A DNA stretch of 64,000 nucleotides from Fasciolopsis buskii (GCA_008360955.1 LUCM01002882.1:22208-86207); one strand, 5' to 3'; counted from the first letter of the stretch, positions 45,360-57,251 are shown. Program-made: numbers and translations. Notes: generated from the sequence alone by a model not told the origin.

Positions 45360-45870
45360 AATCGGAAAGGTTTACAATGTTACATTCCGTAGCGTTCCAC
45401 TTTATGGTTGCGAGACTCGCCTATGCACGTTGAGAATGCCCAGTCACTTTCTGCGTTCGACCACTGATATCTCCGAAGCATTGCTCGCGTCTGGGGTGGG
45501 AACATTGCGTGAGCAATGACGAGGTGTGTCGTCATGTGTTTGGCGCAGACAGTCGTCCTCTGACTGAGATAATCGTTCTGCGTTGTCTTCGGTGGCTTGG
45601 ACATATATTGCGCATGCCTGCCCATCGTCTATTTTTTCGTGCTCTTATTGCACGTGCTGGGCAAGGCTGGAAGAAGTGACGTAGCGGTCAGGCAATGACT
45701 TGGGGTGGATGTATGAACAAGTTAGCTCCGGCTTTGTCCTCAATTGGTGCTTCTCGCCTTCCTGGTTGTTGGTTGGAGATGCGGAGAGTGATATGGCTCA
45801 GAGGCGGCGTCACTGGCGAAGATGTTGTACGACTTGTCTGTACAAGTCGTCCCCCCCCCTAAGTAAAGAC
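45360..45870 (+). mobile_element. RTE-like LINE fragment, C-terminal domain (frameshifted)
   Basis: Across three plus-strand frames the RTE C-terminal order can be read. SVPLYGCETRL (about 45392) corresponds to S-V-L-L-Y-G-C-E-T-W. The usual H-R-C-L-R-x-I-A-R-V-W-W-E-H block lies near 45450-45510. LRCLRWLGHILRMPAHRL-like coding is near 45570-45630, then GQGWKK, SRLPGWWLEM near 45750 and DMAQRRRHWRRCCTTCLYKS to 45850. Frameshifts separate these parts. The fragment ends close to a 9-base inverted repeat (45829-45850) and a run of C. Confidence 0.7.
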
Positions 45871-46299
45871 CGAAGAATCCAAAATATCACAAAATTTGTA
45901 CTATGGCAAGCGGAAAACTTTTGGTTTCTTATTTTTTAAATAGTACTTTTTCCTTCATTTTGTTCAACTTCTGCACTTCCTTTTAGATGCTGTTGCGTTT
46001 GAACCATGCATTTTCTCATGCCAGTATATTAAATAAATAAACACATTTGCCTCTTGTCTAAACTTATGCAACAAGCCTCGTGCAACTAATTTCCTTCCTA
46101 GTATGCTGCAGCATTGGAAAGTATGATTTTTTTTCTTTCTATTTAGTGTGAACTAGGGACTTTTTCCAATAACAGGCCCACGCTTCGGAGTTACCTAGCA
46201 ATCAAGTAGACTAGGGAATTAGTCGATATCCCATTTAGATCACCGTACGTATAGCTTAACAATGCCGCATCACGAGCTTGTTAGGGAGGACAAAGTTAG

Positions 46300-46620
46300 A
46301 TTTGCTCACAGCAGTTTGGCACTTGTTTTGATAGGAATCCAGCATCAACCAGTGGGCTCGCTACTATCCTTCAGTAACTTGTTGGTCTTTTCGATGTGGT
46401 ACCCAGAGTTTCCAAGATTTATTTGCTTTTATTTCATAATTCAAAAAAGGTTAGAATTTATAGGTCAATATCCCTTGGTTAGGAAACCTCCTTTAATTAT
46501 CATTCCAAGAAAGGAAACGTATTTTGGAAAAAAATCAAGATTCAGGCCGGGGTAGGATTTTATATGAGGTGTACTCTCCACCAAGGTGTACTTTATCCGA
46601 AAATGTCAGACTGAATGACG
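46300..46620 (+). mobile_element. Weak RTE-like LINE trace (finger region)
   Basis: IIQKRLEFIGQYPLV near 46437-46480 sits where I-F-K-K-G-x-R-x-x-x-N-Y-R-G-I-S-L-V is expected. SRFRPG near 46540 resembles the A-G-F-R-P-G motif, and a nearby frame reads like G-C-I-x-x-V-Y-S-L-x-Q. The spacing fits an RTE, but similarity is low and several frameshifts are needed. Confidence 0.35.
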
Positions 46621-47282
46621 ACTAATCTACTCAGGATAACATGTCTAATAAATTTTGGTAGTATGAAAACTGAATTTCTTTCTAAGACACTGTCCTTTCT
46701 TTAAGTTGGTTACTTTTTTGGAATGAGTGGAATAACTGCGTTGTTACAACGACTAAATTCCCTCTATCCGGAGTGCAATTTCTTTTAATCGTTTGGTAAG
46801 GATTTTCCAATTTTATTCGTGTGAGGGCGAACAAATAAGACGACAGCAGGAAAGCGGGACAACTTGTCGGAGAAATTCTTCCCTGAAATGATCATTCTAT
46901 AAATGCTTTTCAGATCACGAAATGTCAATCAATCACCAAAAAATTATTGAGTCCTTAGACTGGGACGCTCAGTATCTTCTACTATTGTGCAAGATGAATG
47001 CATTCTTTGTTTTCTGTGCGAACAATTCATGCTACAAGTCTGGTGAAACTGAGGGAGTTTAATCACCACTCGGGGGAGGACGCATGCGAGGACGCATGAA
47101 ATCTCGGTAATAATCTGCGACAAGTTTAGAGGAGGAAACTTCTGTCGTGAAATCTTAATAAGAATAATTGTAACTTTGTGGTCGCTTTCGGATATGATTG
47201 GTTTCGTCCATGAAAACTATGCTCCTGATGGTTTATTTGTTTAATATGATACAAATGGTGACCTTATTTCGTTTAAAACGCT
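46621..47282. other. Stretch without a supported gene
   Basis: No coding or repeat signal recognised. Confidence 0.4.
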
Positions 47283-47650
47283 GTAGTGGGAGATTGAATG
47301 TGTACAGTGCTTCCATGGTTTCTTAATGATGACTTGAGCGATTTCTCATGGTGAATTATTTCATTAAAACATCCAATCTCCTACTACTAGCACATACCAA
47401 GTAGCCAAACTCTGTAGGTCATGTCCAAAGCCTTAGTCGTACTTCGGCTGCCTGCAGAGACGTCATCTATTAGTAGGGGTCGGTTGGTGTGCGCTAGCGG
47501 TCCGTGACCGTGCAAATCACTGACGGATGGGTGCAACATCATGTGGTGCAGTTCAACGAACCGTTCAGAGCCTGCCTGGCAGTGCAATGACTAAGGCGTT
47601 CGACTCGAAATCGTTCGTCCCGCGTCCCAGTTCGGGTGCGGTGGATAAGA
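47283..47650 (+). mobile_element. tRNA-derived SINE, copy C (with extra modules)
   Basis: Order on the plus strand: a tail-type segment (gtacagtgcttccatggttt through catggtgaattatttcatt, 47300-47370); a module catccaatctcctactac (47373-47390); ccaagtagccaaactctgta (47397-47416) and ggtcatgtccaaagcc; about 140 bases with no match in copy A; then the tRNA-like head near 47585-47640. The A-box side is cagtgcaatgactaaggcg. The B-box has lost six bases (cccgcgtccc where copy A has cccgggttcgcgtccc). The internal promoter is therefore crippled. Orientation is opposite to copies A and B. Confidence 0.7.
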
Positions 47651-49336
47651 ACCGCCGATGATTCCTAACAAGAAAACCCTTAGTCGGCCGATGCTTTGAA
47701 ATCAGTTGTGATACCAAGAGATTTCGCTGTTTCTCGCTCACTGATTCACTGTCACTGTAACAAAGTAAGCGAGTAACGCATCGTGCCCGAATGACCTGGA
47801 CAAGAAATCACGTTTGATGTAAATCATGATCCTCAATAAAACGAGAAAAATTTTCTGTTCATGATCAGCCGTGATTAGTAGACCACAGCTGACACAAAAT
47901 ATTCCATGTAACAAATAACTATCTTCAGCCTATAACTGCTTGCGTAATTGTAGAAGAATACTTGATAAAATAAGTGCACTTGTTGGACTGGCGAGTTAGT
48001 TATCATTTATAGAGGCTTCATAAGATAAATTCTTAGACCCTTCCAAAAACGTGTATGAAAATTTCATACTCAAGAAGGGCTTAGTTTTTCACGTTCACAC
48101 TCGTTTACCTAGACAACCAAGGTCTCCTAATTACAGCCTACGGACAAATGCAATAAAAGAAACTTATAAATAAATTCAAGACATTTGCTGATGTTTTTGC
48201 ACCTAGCAAGTACTAGAACCCCGAGGATACAAACATTGGAATTTCCCGAATTTATCACAATCGGCAGCATATATATATATAGATATATATATATATACAT
48301 ATATGTATTTATAGATATGTATACATACCTATATATATAAACTTATCAAATGCAATGCTAACGACTGGGCAATCTTAATTTTGCTACTTAAGCGGCTTCC
48401 AATCTTTTTTAATGTTGCACCAGTACCAACTTCTCCAACTTGATTGGGACACGAGGAATCACTTGTACTCCTGTATATTACCTGCAGGTTTGAATGGAAA
48501 ATGAGTTGTTATCACATTCCTGTTTCCTTTTTGTATTCTCTTACTATATTTTGATATCAGTTTCGCATTCTGCCTTACCACACAAAAGCAGAATGTAAGG
48601 TCCACTAGCAATGATTCCAACATGATATGATGAAAGTTAGTACTTGATACCTGACAGCTATTGAATTAAGACAAATCCATGGACGTCGGCAATGTTTTCA
48701 GTAGTCCACAGGGTGCTTGCTGTCGGCGTTGGTGTTCAAAGTTAATCAGTGACTTCCTGCGCTCTTGTTCCGTGATTCTAATTCTGTTAGTTGTTTTTGG
48801 AAGAGAATGACTGAGACGTGTCTGAGATTACTAAACGATCAGTATATTATGGGTCCTGATAAAGTTCGAAAGCCAACCGGAATCCTCCCCTATTATAGTA
48901 CATCGAAGCCGTCGAGCTCCCAGTTGTCGAAACACATGGTGATCCTAGAGGCTTATCAGCGCACAACCTGGACAAGCTCACAAACCGGCGTTAAGTTCTG
49001 AAACCAAGGTGAACTGAACTAAAATGAACTACAGTTCATCTTACAATGACTAACTGCGCTGCCTAGGGTAAATGAGTACGAGACTTTAATTTGACGAAAC
49101 CTGTCAGTTTTTTCTCACAATATGGGATTCAGAAAAACGTGTTTTACATCAGTTCATTTATGTACGCCTGAATAATCGTCATTCACGGCTATCTGCTCTC
49201 ACACCTATTTCCTCAAATGTTCAAGTTTAAAACAGTGGCATCCGTTTAATCAAGCAATTACTATCCATTTCGTCACTGATACATATGATTTCATGAGCTT
49301 TAGAATGAATTTCTTGAAAACATGTTCTCCTCTGAC
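47651..49336. other. Stretch without a supported gene
   Basis: It contains a TA/ATATGT microsatellite (48269-48341) and a plus-strand frame at 48765-49001 without splice support. It may be intronic to the minus-strand exons upstream. Confidence 0.4.
48269..48341. repeat. Imperfect TA microsatellite
   Basis: About 70 bases of ta/at repeats broken by gata, cata and gta units. Confidence 0.85.
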
Positions 49337-49501
49337 CTGCATTTTGATTCGACCAAATAGAAGTGTGGACATTGTGAGTCACTGTCTTTTATGACCACAC
49401 TATTGCCTTCCAAGAACATGCTAGAAATCCGGACGGTAAACACAATCTGTGGATTCTGTTCGCAGATAGTTTCAGCTATCCGAAGTAAATCATCTGCTAA
49501 T
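49337..49501 (-). CDS. Unknown minus-strand gene, exon (helical segment)
   Basis: The acceptor on the minus strand is acaattacaag (ending at 49502) and the proposed donor is gtcaga at 49336. The exon starts with one base that completes the phase-2 CG of the preceding exon as an Arg codon, then reads LADDLLRIAETICEQNPQIV, FTVRISSMFLEGNSVVIKD and more. The first half looks like an amphipathic helix. The second half alternates hydrophobic residues like beta strands. The pattern is faintly like the region before an adhesion-GPCR cleavage domain, but too weak to assign. The 3' limit is uncertain, since the donor is not canonical at +3/+4. Confidence 0.45.
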
Positions 49502-49569
49502 CTTGTAATTGTTTCCACAAATGTGCGAAAGCATACATGGTGTTCAAACTCTTAATTGTGCATTTTTAC

Positions 49570-49706
49570 CGCAAATTCGCTTGGTCCTTACTCAGTGCAG
49601 TGACCTCACGGACTCTCGTTTGCGTCATTACCTCGGAAAATCTGAACACTTGTGATATACCGGCCGTGGGATGTTGCTCCCCCATGAGGTTCACATTCAC
49701 CACAAT
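49570..49706 (-). CDS. Unknown minus-strand gene, exon
   Basis: This exon has a strong acceptor, tttcatttgttctgtttcag (ending at 49707), and donor gtaaaa at 49569. It reads IVVNVNLMGEQHPTAGISQV, then FRFSEVMTQTRVREVTALSK and DQANLR in phase 0 at its start, and ends in phase 2. It joins in frame to the exon at 49501-49337 over an intron of only 68 bases. Codon composition and splice signals make this one of the more credible exons in the right half of the window. The protein family is not recognised. Confidence 0.55.
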
Positions 49707-52700
49707 CTGAAACAGAACAAATGAAAACAACGTGAGCCGAAACTTAGTAAGCGCATCAGTCAACACCAAAACGCTGAGTATTGAGATTTCAATCAACCCA
49801 GCCGATCGAATCTAAAAGGGCTTGCACTCGGATCCTCTCCGCTTGGGTTTAGCAAATCAGACGTCACGTGAGGTTATGGTTTGGAATCTGAAGTCATTCA
49901 CGTGCTGGGACTTAACGTGACTGGTTCTATCGCAGATAGGCAAACCGCGAGTTGTCACATGACCTTTTTCTTATCTGAACGTGGAGCAGACAGGAATCAA
50001 AACCCACTAGTCGTTTTGAAGATGAACTCACACAGGTTCTGCACCTTCAGTACGCTCTAATTCATTGATTTCCCGTAATTATTTAATTTAAAATCCAGAA
50101 TAGTGTTTTCCTTATTTATCAACAGATGCAGTTGGCTGAATACTGAAAATGCGGAGTTAAAATAAAATGAACTGGCTATCTGTTTTCTTTGGATTCATTG
50201 ACAGGAATACCTACTGGTCGGAATAAATGCCTCAAACTTTGAGCGATCTAATTGAATTTTCGTACCAAACACACTCACTAGGTTTGTTTTTTCGTTACTG
50301 CACAACGGAGTTAATTGGTCATATTTTACTCGTTTCTGACAAACGTGAATTATGCAATGTAGCGACTGTTATCCAGCGCCTCATTTAGAATCTGACTGGC
50401 GGGATAACTCTCAGTCTCACCAGTATTCACTGCCGGTTCGAATTCATGCTAATAAATCAACGCAAATTAAAACAAAAACATCCCTGCAATACTTCCGTTA
50501 TTTTAACATGGGACTTGAACGTCACTGCTCTAATTTGACCACTTTGCGATATGTCTGATCCCCTTTCTATTGTCGCTCATCTCAAGTATTGTTTATACCA
50601 TACCATACATTGACTGGTCGTCACTTTGCTTGAATGAAACCCAATAAGTTATTAGTACTATAATAAAAACCAAAGGTTAAAAATAAAACTGATTTAAAAT
50701 CACTACTAAATGGGAATGATTAAATGATCACCGCATGTACGAACCGAAATAGGCATCTTGATCTGAAGGATAAATATTAAAAGATCACGTGATTATTTCG
50801 TGTAATGAATTGATTTCCCTTCCATGTGACATGAATCGATGTAATTTCAACTTTTATTACAGGTTCATAAAGCAATTAACTAGGATTTCGTTGACGTACA
50901 AATAAGAAGAGCCGCTTCATTTGTGGTTACGATTAGCTCCTTGATATAAAGCTCACTGCTTGCCACATTATGGCTTCTCTTTTTGGCCTGGCACGCAATG
51001 AAGAAAAGACAGCATTTCTAGCATTGCAACTACCATCCTGTGCTTGCCATCGATGGATAACAGAATATCGACATGCATGCACATATTCCAAGCGTTTGAA
51101 AACGTGCAGCGCCGCATGTCCTTTAGTCAATCGGCAACTTTTCGTTCGAAGTTGAATGATACCCGGTGTAAGCAGAACCTAGCCGAGGTAGGCAATTTTC
51201 TATGTCGACCGCTTCCCCGATTTGTGTGTCACTGAGGTTCATCCTTTGATCACGCTCAGTCATGCGCATCACCTATCGGAAGTTATTTAGACGTAAGAAT
51301 AAGTAAACCTAAATATAGCCACCGTACTTAGCCATCACTAATTCATTTGCTGAAACTTGGATCAGACGCACTTATTTATGGACGTACAGTTGTGTGTAAG
51401 CAAATTGCGAATAAATCTGACCGTATAACGTGGTAGCCGCAACTATCATACCTTTTTCGGTTGCCTAGGCATGGATCGGAAAAGTTTGCTATGTTCGGTT
51501 TCGTTTACTGTTACAGGTGGTAACAAAACCCTGATTAGTCTGGTAAAAAGAGTTCGGCCAAAGCATTTTGAAATAACAATTAACAATAATTTTCCATTAG
51601 TCGCCAATTGACACGCTTTTATTTAGATATCGATGCTTGTCAGAACCTCCAAGTCGTAACGGGTGCACTCCTCGGACAATTTTATATCACCAGATGTTGT
51701 TCACACCAAAAAAACCCGGTCGAAGGATGCGAAGCAAACACGTCCGTTCGTTCGTGCAATTCAAACATCGGCCAGGCAGTCCTATCCGGCTGGTCGTTCG
51801 AATCGTCTAACGAATCTACTCGACCTTGAATAGAGCCGATTACTATCAACTGCGATGTTCGTGAGTTCGTGCAAGTGTGTGCATGTGTGTGTATGTGTGT
51901 GTGTAGGCATCCGGCCTTGGAAACAGACTAACTGTTACCCCGGCAGTTTTTCACGACCCCTGGTCACTCATTAAGTCCAAAACAGTGTCACCGGCTAATG
52001 CTGCTGGTGACCTGGATAGGGAAACAAAAACATCCCAAATTTCTAATCAATAATTCTGACAATTTCACCTAATTAAACGAAATAGTTAAATACATCTGCG
52101 AAGCCTAATGTAAACCACCAGTTGTCTTTCATTAGGCTCATACTTGAAGCAATGGCATTCAGTGCACTCCATTGTAATAAGTTACGAATTCAAATAATCT
52201 GCACACACTGGAATCGTTCCAGACATGGACTATACACAAATGGAGGGAACAGAAAGATCCCACCAAACGGGTAATACGCCCTGGTTTATGCTCAAGATTT
52301 TTCCGTATATAAACTTACTTACAGGTTTAATACCATCTAAGGGAGACAAACTCCACCGTTTACTCGCCTCCTAAAACAGTTTGTGGTGGAGACATCATTC
52401 GTTTTGTTAAACAACAGAATTCTCTTTTTCCTCCACTACCAAGCTCAGTGCCTTAACAACTGCATCGGAAAATTCGCATTACGCCAAGCCCATCCTTGAA
52501 CTTCACAGTTTGTCTCATTTGTCAATGACCTCGTATATTGTGTTGTGAATTTTTCGCAGATGAGGAGTCCCCTAATTTTCTTGCACACCGGGGAGTTCTT
52601 CTATGGTTTTCCTGACCTACGACGCCTAGCAATTTCGTTCGCGGTTTGTATGAATTTGTTCCCCTGGCCGACTAATTCGATCTCCTTTAATGGTGTTCCC

Positions 52701-52933
52701 CGTCGACATCGATACGACCGTTTCGACAGAAAGTTAGAACATGATTCTTGACTGAACACTCTCTTGTCAAAATGACAGCCTAAGCTATCACGCAACCACC
52801 TAGAGTCCAAATTCTTGCACGGTATAAGGACGCCAAATAAGATTGTGTACTCCGTGTAAAGTGGCTTAAACTCGATTACAACAGTAGCTGCGAATCAGGT
52901 GCACACATTATTGAAACTAGGTTGACAACTCAC
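49707..52933. other. Probable introns; candidate coding pieces not resolved
   Basis: A minus-strand open frame at 52601-52850 reads KRSYRCRRGTPLKEIELVGQ and onward to a stop, with a possible acceptor near 52865. It is protein-like but cannot be joined in phase to neighbours. Plus and minus frames at 50933-51235 are also ambiguous. A GT-rich run lies at 51870-51906. Confidence 0.35.
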
Positions 52934-53000
52934 GTGTTCCTTTTCCCTTGATAAAGAAATCTCCACGCGACACAGAATAGGCCACTAATTCCCCTAAACT
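52934..53000 (-). CDS. Ambiguous candidate exon, two open frames
   Basis: On the minus strand a good donor gtgagt at 52933 follows sequence open in two frames. One frame reads MKCQNSLGELVAYSVSRGDF; the other reads FRGISGLFCVAWRFLYQGKR. With an acceptor at ccaaaacag, the second frame continues in phase 0 from the exon ending at 53059 through a 58-base intron, but the pyrimidine tract is poor. Which frame, if any, is real cannot be settled here. Confidence 0.25.
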
Positions 53001-53058
53001 GTTTTGGCATTTCATACGTACAGTATCCATTATACAGTGTGAATTCCTAAAAACTTAC

Positions 53059-53264
53059 ATCCGGTTGTTCAGCGTAAGGAGAGACACCAGTTGGGAAATA
53101 CGTTTGAGGCAGTAACAGTCGCGGAATGTTTGCCTGTCTCTTTCGCGAGTCACCACGTTTCTGACTAGCCAGCCTGTGGATTCGGGTGAGATCGGAGCCA
53201 CACGATAGTGTATCACGCGATCCGCACGTAAATCCACCACAATTCCAATTCGATATTCGATTTT
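53059..53264 (-). CDS. Unknown minus-strand gene, Cys/Gly-rich exon (duplicated exon, member 1)
   Basis: The acceptor ends in ttcataaccag (53265) and the donor is gtaagt at 53058. Read in the phase left by the exon at 54085-53995, it encodes ENRISNWNCGGFTCGSRDTL, then SCGSDLTRIHRLASQKRGDS, a basic stretch, and IPRLLLPQTYFPTGVSPYAE. It ends in phase 0. The other long open frame here is a shadow: it is out of phase with the upstream exon. The stretch from ASQKR to LLLPQ lines up without gaps with ASRNC to LSLPQ in the exon at 57377, which indicates an old exon duplication. Function unknown. Confidence 0.5.
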
Positions 53265-53417
53265 CTGGTTATGAACATCACAGAAAGCGGAATTTAGCAA
53301 TAACTTTCAATCGGATAAACAAAAATGATTGATATCATATTCTTAAAGCTCAGTTTACTAATAGCCGCGGTCGCGTCATGCACACTTGTCCATTAGTTTT
53401 TTGTTACTTGTTTGCCC

Positions 53418-53444
53418 ATTAATTAATTAATTAATTAATTAATT
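53418..53444. repeat. ATTA tetranucleotide microsatellite
   Basis: About six to seven tandem atta/taat units. Confidence 0.9.
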
Positions 53445-53994
53445 CCTACAAATATCGGTAGCACTTAAAAAATGGCCGAATGCTGTTGTATACCTTTTGT
53501 CTCTTTTGGTGTACGTAATCTAGCGAACGGTATGCATGCAGACCAAGCTGTCATGTGACATTTATGAACGGCCCCGCAATGAATGCTGAAAAATAGTCGT
53601 TGCACTTTCATGCTTGCTACCGGTTTGTATGGACAAGGTGGCGTAAATTGCAGACGAGGTGTGTCTCTGATTGTCAGGCGAAACATGACTTTATTTTGAA
53701 AATGGAACCTCCCTCAAATCACAGTTGTGGACCATTAAGTTCATTCCCGCTGGTCACTTTGTAATAGGTTGTTAGATTTAGTTTGATGCACATGCAGCAA
53801 CTAAAAGTTAAGGGAATGTTTTTGACGCTGTTTGTTCTCTTACCCGAGTGTTTAGCTTCTGGTAGTAGTAATGGATCACTTTCTTAAAAGTGATGAAAAT
53901 CTTTAATTTGCTGTAAATCCCTCAGAAATGATTGCATTAAAATCAGAATAAAAATGAGTAACGCAAATAGATCTTGGTTTGTGCACCCACTCAC

Positions 53995-54085
53995 CTGATG
54001 CCAACAGTTTTGACAAGATGGTTTCATTGAACGATTCGAAGGGTATGAGCCCGAAAAATTTCGCACCACATCTTGCGATATTTAC
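53995..54085 (-). CDS. Unknown minus-strand gene, exon
   Basis: The donor is a consensus CAG|gtgagt (53994). The acceptor is proposed at gacgag (ending at 54086), with an alternative 15 bases further in (cgcaag). It reads VNIARCGAKFFGLIPFESFN, then ETILSKLLAS, and ends in phase 1. That phase matches the exon starting at 53264. The upstream in-frame TGA shows the exon cannot extend further than about 54100. A compact, protein-like exon, but the family is not recognised. Confidence 0.5.
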
Positions 54086-54592
54086 CTCGTCAATGAATCA
54101 AATTTTTGAATTTATGAAAGAATTCCGAACACACCAGAAATAAACTATAACGATTAAGGATGTTGACTTGTCGCATCCATTATCCTACCCTGGGCAACTG
54201 CAATTGCATCGTATTGATTAAGTCCGTCGACAAGCGGAGCGAGAATCAGTTAATAACAATGAAACAAATTTGTCAGCAGATTAATTGGCCAGTCGGTGTT
54301 AATTATAAAAGACCAATATAAGTGATTTAATTCTGACTAATCAACAAAGATTTGTGTTCTATTTCACTAGAGCTAGTGAACACGGGAAACGGCATTCAGG
54401 AGAGATTATCAGTTTTACATTTACGGGGCAGAACAACGGCAGAGGTCTCTTCTGTTTTGTGTTTTACAAGGTATAAAAGAGATGGAGAAATGATAATCAG
54501 CCTAGACACTTATTGTTGCATGGAGTGTCTTGGACTCCCGGTTTAACAGCGTCATCAGCATAGAACGCGATTTGTCACCTAGCTTCCTCCCT

Positions 54593-54622
54593 CCACACAC
54601 ACACACACATATATATATATAT
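54593..54622. repeat. Compound CA/TA microsatellite
   Basis: About eight ca units followed by about six ta units. Confidence 0.85.
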
Positions 54623-55886
54623 CACTTGTTCTTTTCTTATGTACAATACACTTTATCTCACTAAATGTCATTTCTTGAAGTTCGTCACTTAAGAAAGTGA
54701 TTTACTCACACTTTGTTCCATATGGAATCACAGAGCCTTGAACCACTCACCAGGCGCGGAGTGGTTTTGCCTACCCACGAGTCACTGATGCATAGAAGTA
54801 GTGGTGTATGGTTTTATTGTTCACTACATACTTTCTAGTCTCTCAGAATGCGTTAATAGTTCACTTATTAATTTAGGTCTACTGACAATGGGTTTGAGCC
54901 TCGACTAAGGCCTCGGCCGATATGCTCTAATGACGATTCCTAGGTAAATCCAACCAACATTTAACAATTAACGCCTTTGCGTGGACCCATTTTCTGTTCC
55001 ACTTTTGGTCGATACCAACCTTCAAATTTCTTTTGACTGTTCGACTAATTGCTAATCACATTGTGCTCAACGTCTATAAAGGTGCACTAATTTCGTTGCA
55101 CTTGGTCATTTACCCACAAGTTGATCCTTTTTGTTTTAGTTTCTAGGCCACCAAATTTAACAGATTTCGAAACAAAATGTAATGCTATCACTCTGTCTTC
55201 ATGGCTTTTAACGATTAGCTGAGTACCAGGTACGCCAAGAACCTGTTATGAACGGAACAAATCTTGCCAATTCGATGAAAAAAAAGAAATGCCAGCGCTA
55301 ATGAATTTTTTCGCCTCTTTTTATCGCCCCCCTTGACAACTTCATTTTAATGTTTTTTGGCATTTGAAAAGTTGTCCGTAATTTATAAAAATCAATTCGA
55401 GGTAGATTGTAACCCTAAATCGAAGTAAATTCTCTTTTTATTACAAGCACAGTAGATTGACTGCTGCTCACACAGAAAGCGATGATAGGGCCAATTGGTT
55501 ATGTAGGAATCGCTGGGCACCCCGTGTTGACTTGATTTATGTTCCTTCTTAATAGATCAGAACCCGCTTTTTATAATTAATCCAATTGGCAAGCGTTACT
55601 TGCGCTGACATACAAATTCATGTGGTCGTTCAATCGGATTTTTTCAAAAACACCATTACAAAATTGAATAAATAGCTTTGACTGTTCGGGCTTCATATTG
55701 CGAAATCGATCCTGGCCGGCGAATGCCCAAATAATTTGGCGTACATGAATGAGGGATGAATGCAGGAAAAGGGAATGAAGAAATAGTACGGCTAGGCTGT
55801 GAAATGCATGCCACCACACATGGTGTAAAACATTTCCAATCCGATATTTATTCGGATAGTGCCTTGGAGAATAAGTGCGCGGTTGG

Positions 55887-55953
55887 CTTTGTGTGTGTCT
55901 GTGTGCTTTGTTTCCGCTGTCTTTCCGTGCGTGTCTATGTGTGTGTGTGTGCA
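55887..55953. repeat. Imperfect GT-rich tract
   Basis: Two tgtgtg-rich runs (near 55890 and 55938) separated by mixed sequence. Confidence 0.7.
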
Positions 55954-57251
55954 CGCCCGTCCATACCTGTAATTCCGCACCTAGGCTTCTGTATACGTGG
56001 ACATGGACGCATGGTCATTTTGAATTTATCGATTGGCAATCCTAGGTGAAGCAAGCATTGACCCAAAGAATGCGCTCGGTGAAATAAAACAAGGGAGCAA
56101 TGGGACGAAATTTGGTTCTGTGACCATGACTTTTTCTTTCCCATCTCTTCCTGTCTTTGACTTTCTGTAGCTGTCGAAATAAAAAAGGACAAGTGAACTA
56201 GTAACTATCTGTGTCATTTTTCAGACTCAAAGACAACGACAGAGCTTTCCATCTCTCCTATGATGAAGAACTTCTTAAGTGCTATCCGAGAAGGGATGTG
56301 GGTATTATTTCATCCATCTAATTCTTTTTCGTGTTTTATTTATGGTATCGGATAAAGCGAGATTATTTTGAATTCATTTAAACACTGACTAGTGTTTGCA
56401 TCAGATACTACGAACAAAGTAGTAACTGATGCGAGATTCCCATAGGCTGGATAAAAGACGGTTTTATTGTGCTTATTAGTTCTCAGTAGTTTGCAATACA
56501 TCGCTCGAAAGTAGTGTACTTTGTAAGTTAAAAGCGCGAAAACATATCCCAATAAGAAAATAAGCTATTCATAGTAATAGATTGCTAATCGTGGCCATGT
56601 TGACCATGGACCACACGGCAACATTTTTTGTTTGGAAAGGCCAGAAAAACGCTTTTGGATTGCCGCCCACTTCGTCTCACAGCGTACAACAATGTTCGTG
56701 GTAAGATTCTCTCACATTCTAAGGAGCTTTGTGAATGAATACGGTTCGGCTTTTGATATCTTCTGGATGTTGAGGGTTTTCTGATCACCACGAAGTAGAA
56801 CATTAAAAAGTGTATCAGAATATCTTGAGTTGCACTAAAAGCAAAAATGGGCTTCCCAACGGTCTCCTTTTCTTTTAAGCGCAATATCGGTTAGAAATCA
56901 ACGGTAGCAGCTCACAGGGTGCTCATTGCTACCACGGTAAGACTATTCAGCTACCTTGACCAAAAGGGACCGGAAATAGTGGGACCACATTTGCCCGGTG
57001 GGTTGCTCTCAGTGATGGCGATAAGCTAAACGCATCCGGTATATTTTGATCGGTAAAAGGATCACGACATCGAGGATTAAATGATAGTACTTCGAATGGT
57101 AACAGTGGTCCCGACTGTGGTCGTCTGAAATAACCCACAGACTGAAATGATCAGCACACATTCGAATGATTTCAGATATGGAATAGGTAACATAAGGGAA
57201 TGAGAAAACCGAAGCAAATGGGTGTTGCATAAGGTTTTATCTGGAAGTCGT

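Noticed and set aside
53465..53686. Minus-strand frame with DTPRLQFTPPCPYKPV, possibly a third copy of the P-R-L module
   Set aside because: It shares only the P-R-L core and a Pro-rich tail. Its phase does not fit the preceding exon, and the flanking residues do not align.
55577..56192. Overlapping frames with Cys/Val or Thr/His repeats
   Set aside because: The repeated residues come from a GT-rich microsatellite read in several frames.
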